Positions 63,101-64,000 of a stretch of DNA of 64,000 bases are shown one piece after another. How positions within the stretch are numbered: position 1 is the first letter of the stretch; each line of letters starts with the position of its first letter. The notes beneath the pieces were generated by a model. That model was not told the origin of the DNA. It worked only from the letters and a program-made list of their open reading frames with translations, and ran no database searches. Both the position numbers and the translations under genes were made by a program. This DNA is from an uncultured Dyadobacter sp. (GTDB lineage Bacteria > Bacteroidota > Bacteroidia > Cytophagales > Spirosomataceae), in assembly GCF_946482605.1 (NCBI RefSeq), contig NZ_CAMLSE010000030.1, forward strand, positions 1-64,000, given 5' to 3'.

Positions 63101-64000
63101 GTTCCTTACCATGAGCTAACCGTCAGGTACTGGTTTACAAGTGAGAACCATGCGACGATCAATTCCTGGATAGACTGGGCACAACTTGGAACGAACCTGG
63201 TAAAATTGCAGTACGTGCGCCTGGCCGAACCGCGTCGTGGGGCAGACGGTTACCTGGAGTACACATTTGAGCCGGCGGTCGGCCAGTTGATCGTCGAGGG
63301 CACCTCCGGACCAATTCAGTCCAGGATCGCCAAACAAACCTGGACCAACTTTAATGAAACGGATGATCATTCATATGCCGATCATGCAGACTATGCGCTG
63401 ACGCAGCATGTGACGCTGTATCGTAACGGGCAACTCCTGTCGGGTGTAGAGCCGGTTTTGGTAAGTCCTGTAAAACAAGCATTGATAGAATCTGAAAACA
63501 AAAACAATACATCAAATTCCAATTCGATCAGTACATACTTGCGTATTCAAAATACGGGGAATGTACCATTGGAATATAAGGATATTACTGTTCGCTACTG
63601 GTTTACGGCTGACGGTAGTCAGCCTCTGAACCATTGGATCGACTATGCGGCTTTGGGAAGTAGCAGAATAAATGGCCAATTTGTTACATTACCTGCTACG
63701 CTGCCCGGCGCCGATACCTATCTGGAATTCAGCTTCGATCCTACACTTGGCAGTCTTGAGCCATTAGCCAGTACAGGCAATATTCAATTTCGGATTGCCA
63801 AAGGCAACTGGTCCGCATTCGACGAGGCAGATGACCATTCTTATAAGGTCAGCGCACCAATGGGAGTTAACAATAAAATCACACTTTATCATAAGGGAGA
63901 ATTGATTTATGGCACCGAACCAATAGCATCCGGCGCAAGGGTTGCTGCTTTTGAAATGGAAGACGATGCAGAAGCAGTGACGAAGGCCTGGTCGGTCTAC
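60200..64000 (+). CDS. Paralogous multimodular CBM3 protein, 3' end outside the window
   Basis: An open frame from ATG 60200 (MKPLILEKALYVPVLIILIQ) to the window edge, at least 1267 codons. The N-terminal helical domain and beta-sandwich are clearly homologous to the preceding protein (KAMNYLALVAYHNPNNTTVI, GYVGIMITSHKYFGG, GQFTGQGGLVWNYTQARHEA). The modules after ~580 are: FN3 (TGYQLERRELPAGTFQTVQG), a DNRLRE/CBM96-like domain (~677-848, SFLKFDLSGINKQIQRATLR), a second FN3 (SEFIIQRKSAGGTFANLASV), then CBM3 (~937-1085, LTVRYWFTSENHATINSWID) and a second CBM3 (~1090-1245, ITVRYWFTADGSQPLNHWID). A T9SS tail is expected beyond 64000. It probably binds cellulose-associated polysaccharide and acts on it. 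Confidence 0.85.
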   Translation, partial: MKPLILEKALYVPVLIILIQSYCFAQTFTPSPDVLAQALSANLVRWQPDPEAGQEQIAYNALATGKAMNYLALVAYHNPNNTTVINRLLAHIRNAIAGGNEPVCRGGISGWSNNSLAQTLTLAKNTEAVWTQLTSDEINKCDWLMRALTVVGNYNQNFYNDPVRCLLGVNPFGGKRNAPNIQEGYVGIMITSHKYFGGAAAVNQILADFDYDSYLSTFENLGFTNIVFGWTYAYGNTPAGRAQMKSLMEQGGTDKGGGTINSQGVRRPFTFNNFYTLAEIPYDPFLIYQATTERMFRPVTHNVSTSGEAYVLSNRTSPMTGLTGMCGELQFTDGFGERSSVRYAYDGWSNSILTFTTLKALGLWGNTAAHQDIYRRMKVGSIDLLYKYKAGYRGRSNGEFFDQTEFNGIDYGYVFLKDIWNNYLWDRPDPTMYELMAPTVTESFAGVTLGSEFSDGQFTGQGGLVWNYTQARHEAGSVVKPADENAIVLASHGNGTFNTTLAQPVKGFRFKVRNLSGNGSPTVTVSLNGTVLRTYTSFGTDETEVVNMAGLSALAGDQLSVSNSGSVELSFDDLELEQVSIPAAPTNLTISNVQMSELTLTWTDNSTTETGYQLERRELPAGTFQTVQGNLPVNTATYLDNSVLAETNYEYRLKAINLAGSSAAALVETETLPLVAQDMQVAPILADAFVNAGAANAGSNYGTRTNLLVKFAGPNNTTTRESFLKFDLSGINKQIQRATLRLFGTSIEANVLNPSTLRLDVIEQDNWGETTINWTNSRSFTSLGEVLTWDPVNGVNNVDLATSLLQDQAGGLLTLKILTTENLLANLASKEATSSGQRPQLTIHTDHITAPTELTLSGNGQPQLKWTDNSSNESEFIIQRKSAGGTFANLASVGVNVDSYIDTSAAPGIAYTYRVYALDNIGKSAYSNQVELTTPTLQVWLKDGDAGQITNNQIKPDLLLKNFGNIPVPYHELTVRYWFTSENHATINSWIDWAQLGTNLVKLQYVRLAEPRRGADGYLEYTFEPAVGQLIVEGTSGPIQSRIAKQTWTNFNETDDHSYADHADYALTQHVTLYRNGQLLSGVEPVLVSPVKQALIESENKNNTSNSNSISTYLRIQNTGNVPLEYKDITVRYWFTADGSQPLNHWIDYAALGSSRINGQFVTLPATLPGADTYLEFSFDPTLGSLEPLASTGNIQFRIAKGNWSAFDEADDHSYKVSAPMGVNNKITLYHKGELIYGTEPIASGARVAAFEMEDDAEAVTKAWSVY

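Overview
The window looks like a Bacteroidota chromosome, most likely a Cytophagales/Spirosomataceae organism of the Dyadobacter-Spirosoma type. Four things point there: SusC/SusD pairs, a type IX secretion (T9SS) C-terminal sorting domain, promoters of the TTG-N~20-TAnnTTTG type, and a Bacteroidetes-type tra/mob conjugation module. The genus is an inference. I saw no rRNA, tRNA or CRISPR array.

Layout. (1) 1-684: two broken nucleotide-sugar SDR genes in opposite orientation, a UXS-like piece and the 3' part of galE. (2) 960-16422, all minus strand: a conjugation module reading (5' to 3' on its own strand) a small membrane protein, TraE, TraF, TraG (VirB4-like ATPase), three TraI-like coiled-coil exported proteins, TraJ, TraK, a TraL-position protein, TraM, TraN, a DUF3945-like protein, a primase, and the Mob proteins (ribbon-helix-helix MobA, HUH relaxase MobB, YWFCY-type coupling protein MobC). 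No integrase, TraO or TraQ was found. (3) 16423-18436: a control region with an XRE regulator, a pair of 15-bp direct repeats at 21-bp period, a promoter, and a leader able to form mutually exclusive stem-loops. (4) 18437-24213: a SusC-SusD-TlpA/DUF3738 operon. (5) 24214-27660: a gene graveyard with relics of DUF2442, DUF4304, a histidine kinase and an IS3-family transposase. (6) 28328-30368: an AT-richer accessory pair, a cysteine-rich lipoprotein plus an all-helical cytosolic protein. (7) 30962-34298: an IS630-type HTH relic, a broken and an intact AraC regulator, and an SDR. (8) 35158-37287: a secreted propeller-plus-helical protein. (9) 38397-39293: an imine-reductase-like or beta-hydroxyacid dehydrogenase.

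(10) 39594-64000 is the best organised part. It starts with a catabolic operon: Tat-exported sugar isomerase, alpha/beta hydrolase, two tandem PQQ dehydrogenases with cytochrome c domains, and a sulfatase. A complete trans-envelope signalling polysaccharide-utilisation operon follows: ECF sigma, FecR anti-sigma, SusC with an STN signalling domain, SusD, a two-domain esterase, and two tandem paralogous secreted proteins with an unrecognised helical N-terminal domain and CBM3 cellulose-binding modules. The second paralog runs off the right edge. A 32-bp element (29/32 identical) lies 5' of both operons. This suggests, as inference, that one sigma factor drives both and that they handle one sulfated or acetylated plant or algal polysaccharide.

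Where several in-frame ATGs exist I chose the one that gives a normal signal peptide or family-like N-terminus, and noted the alternative.
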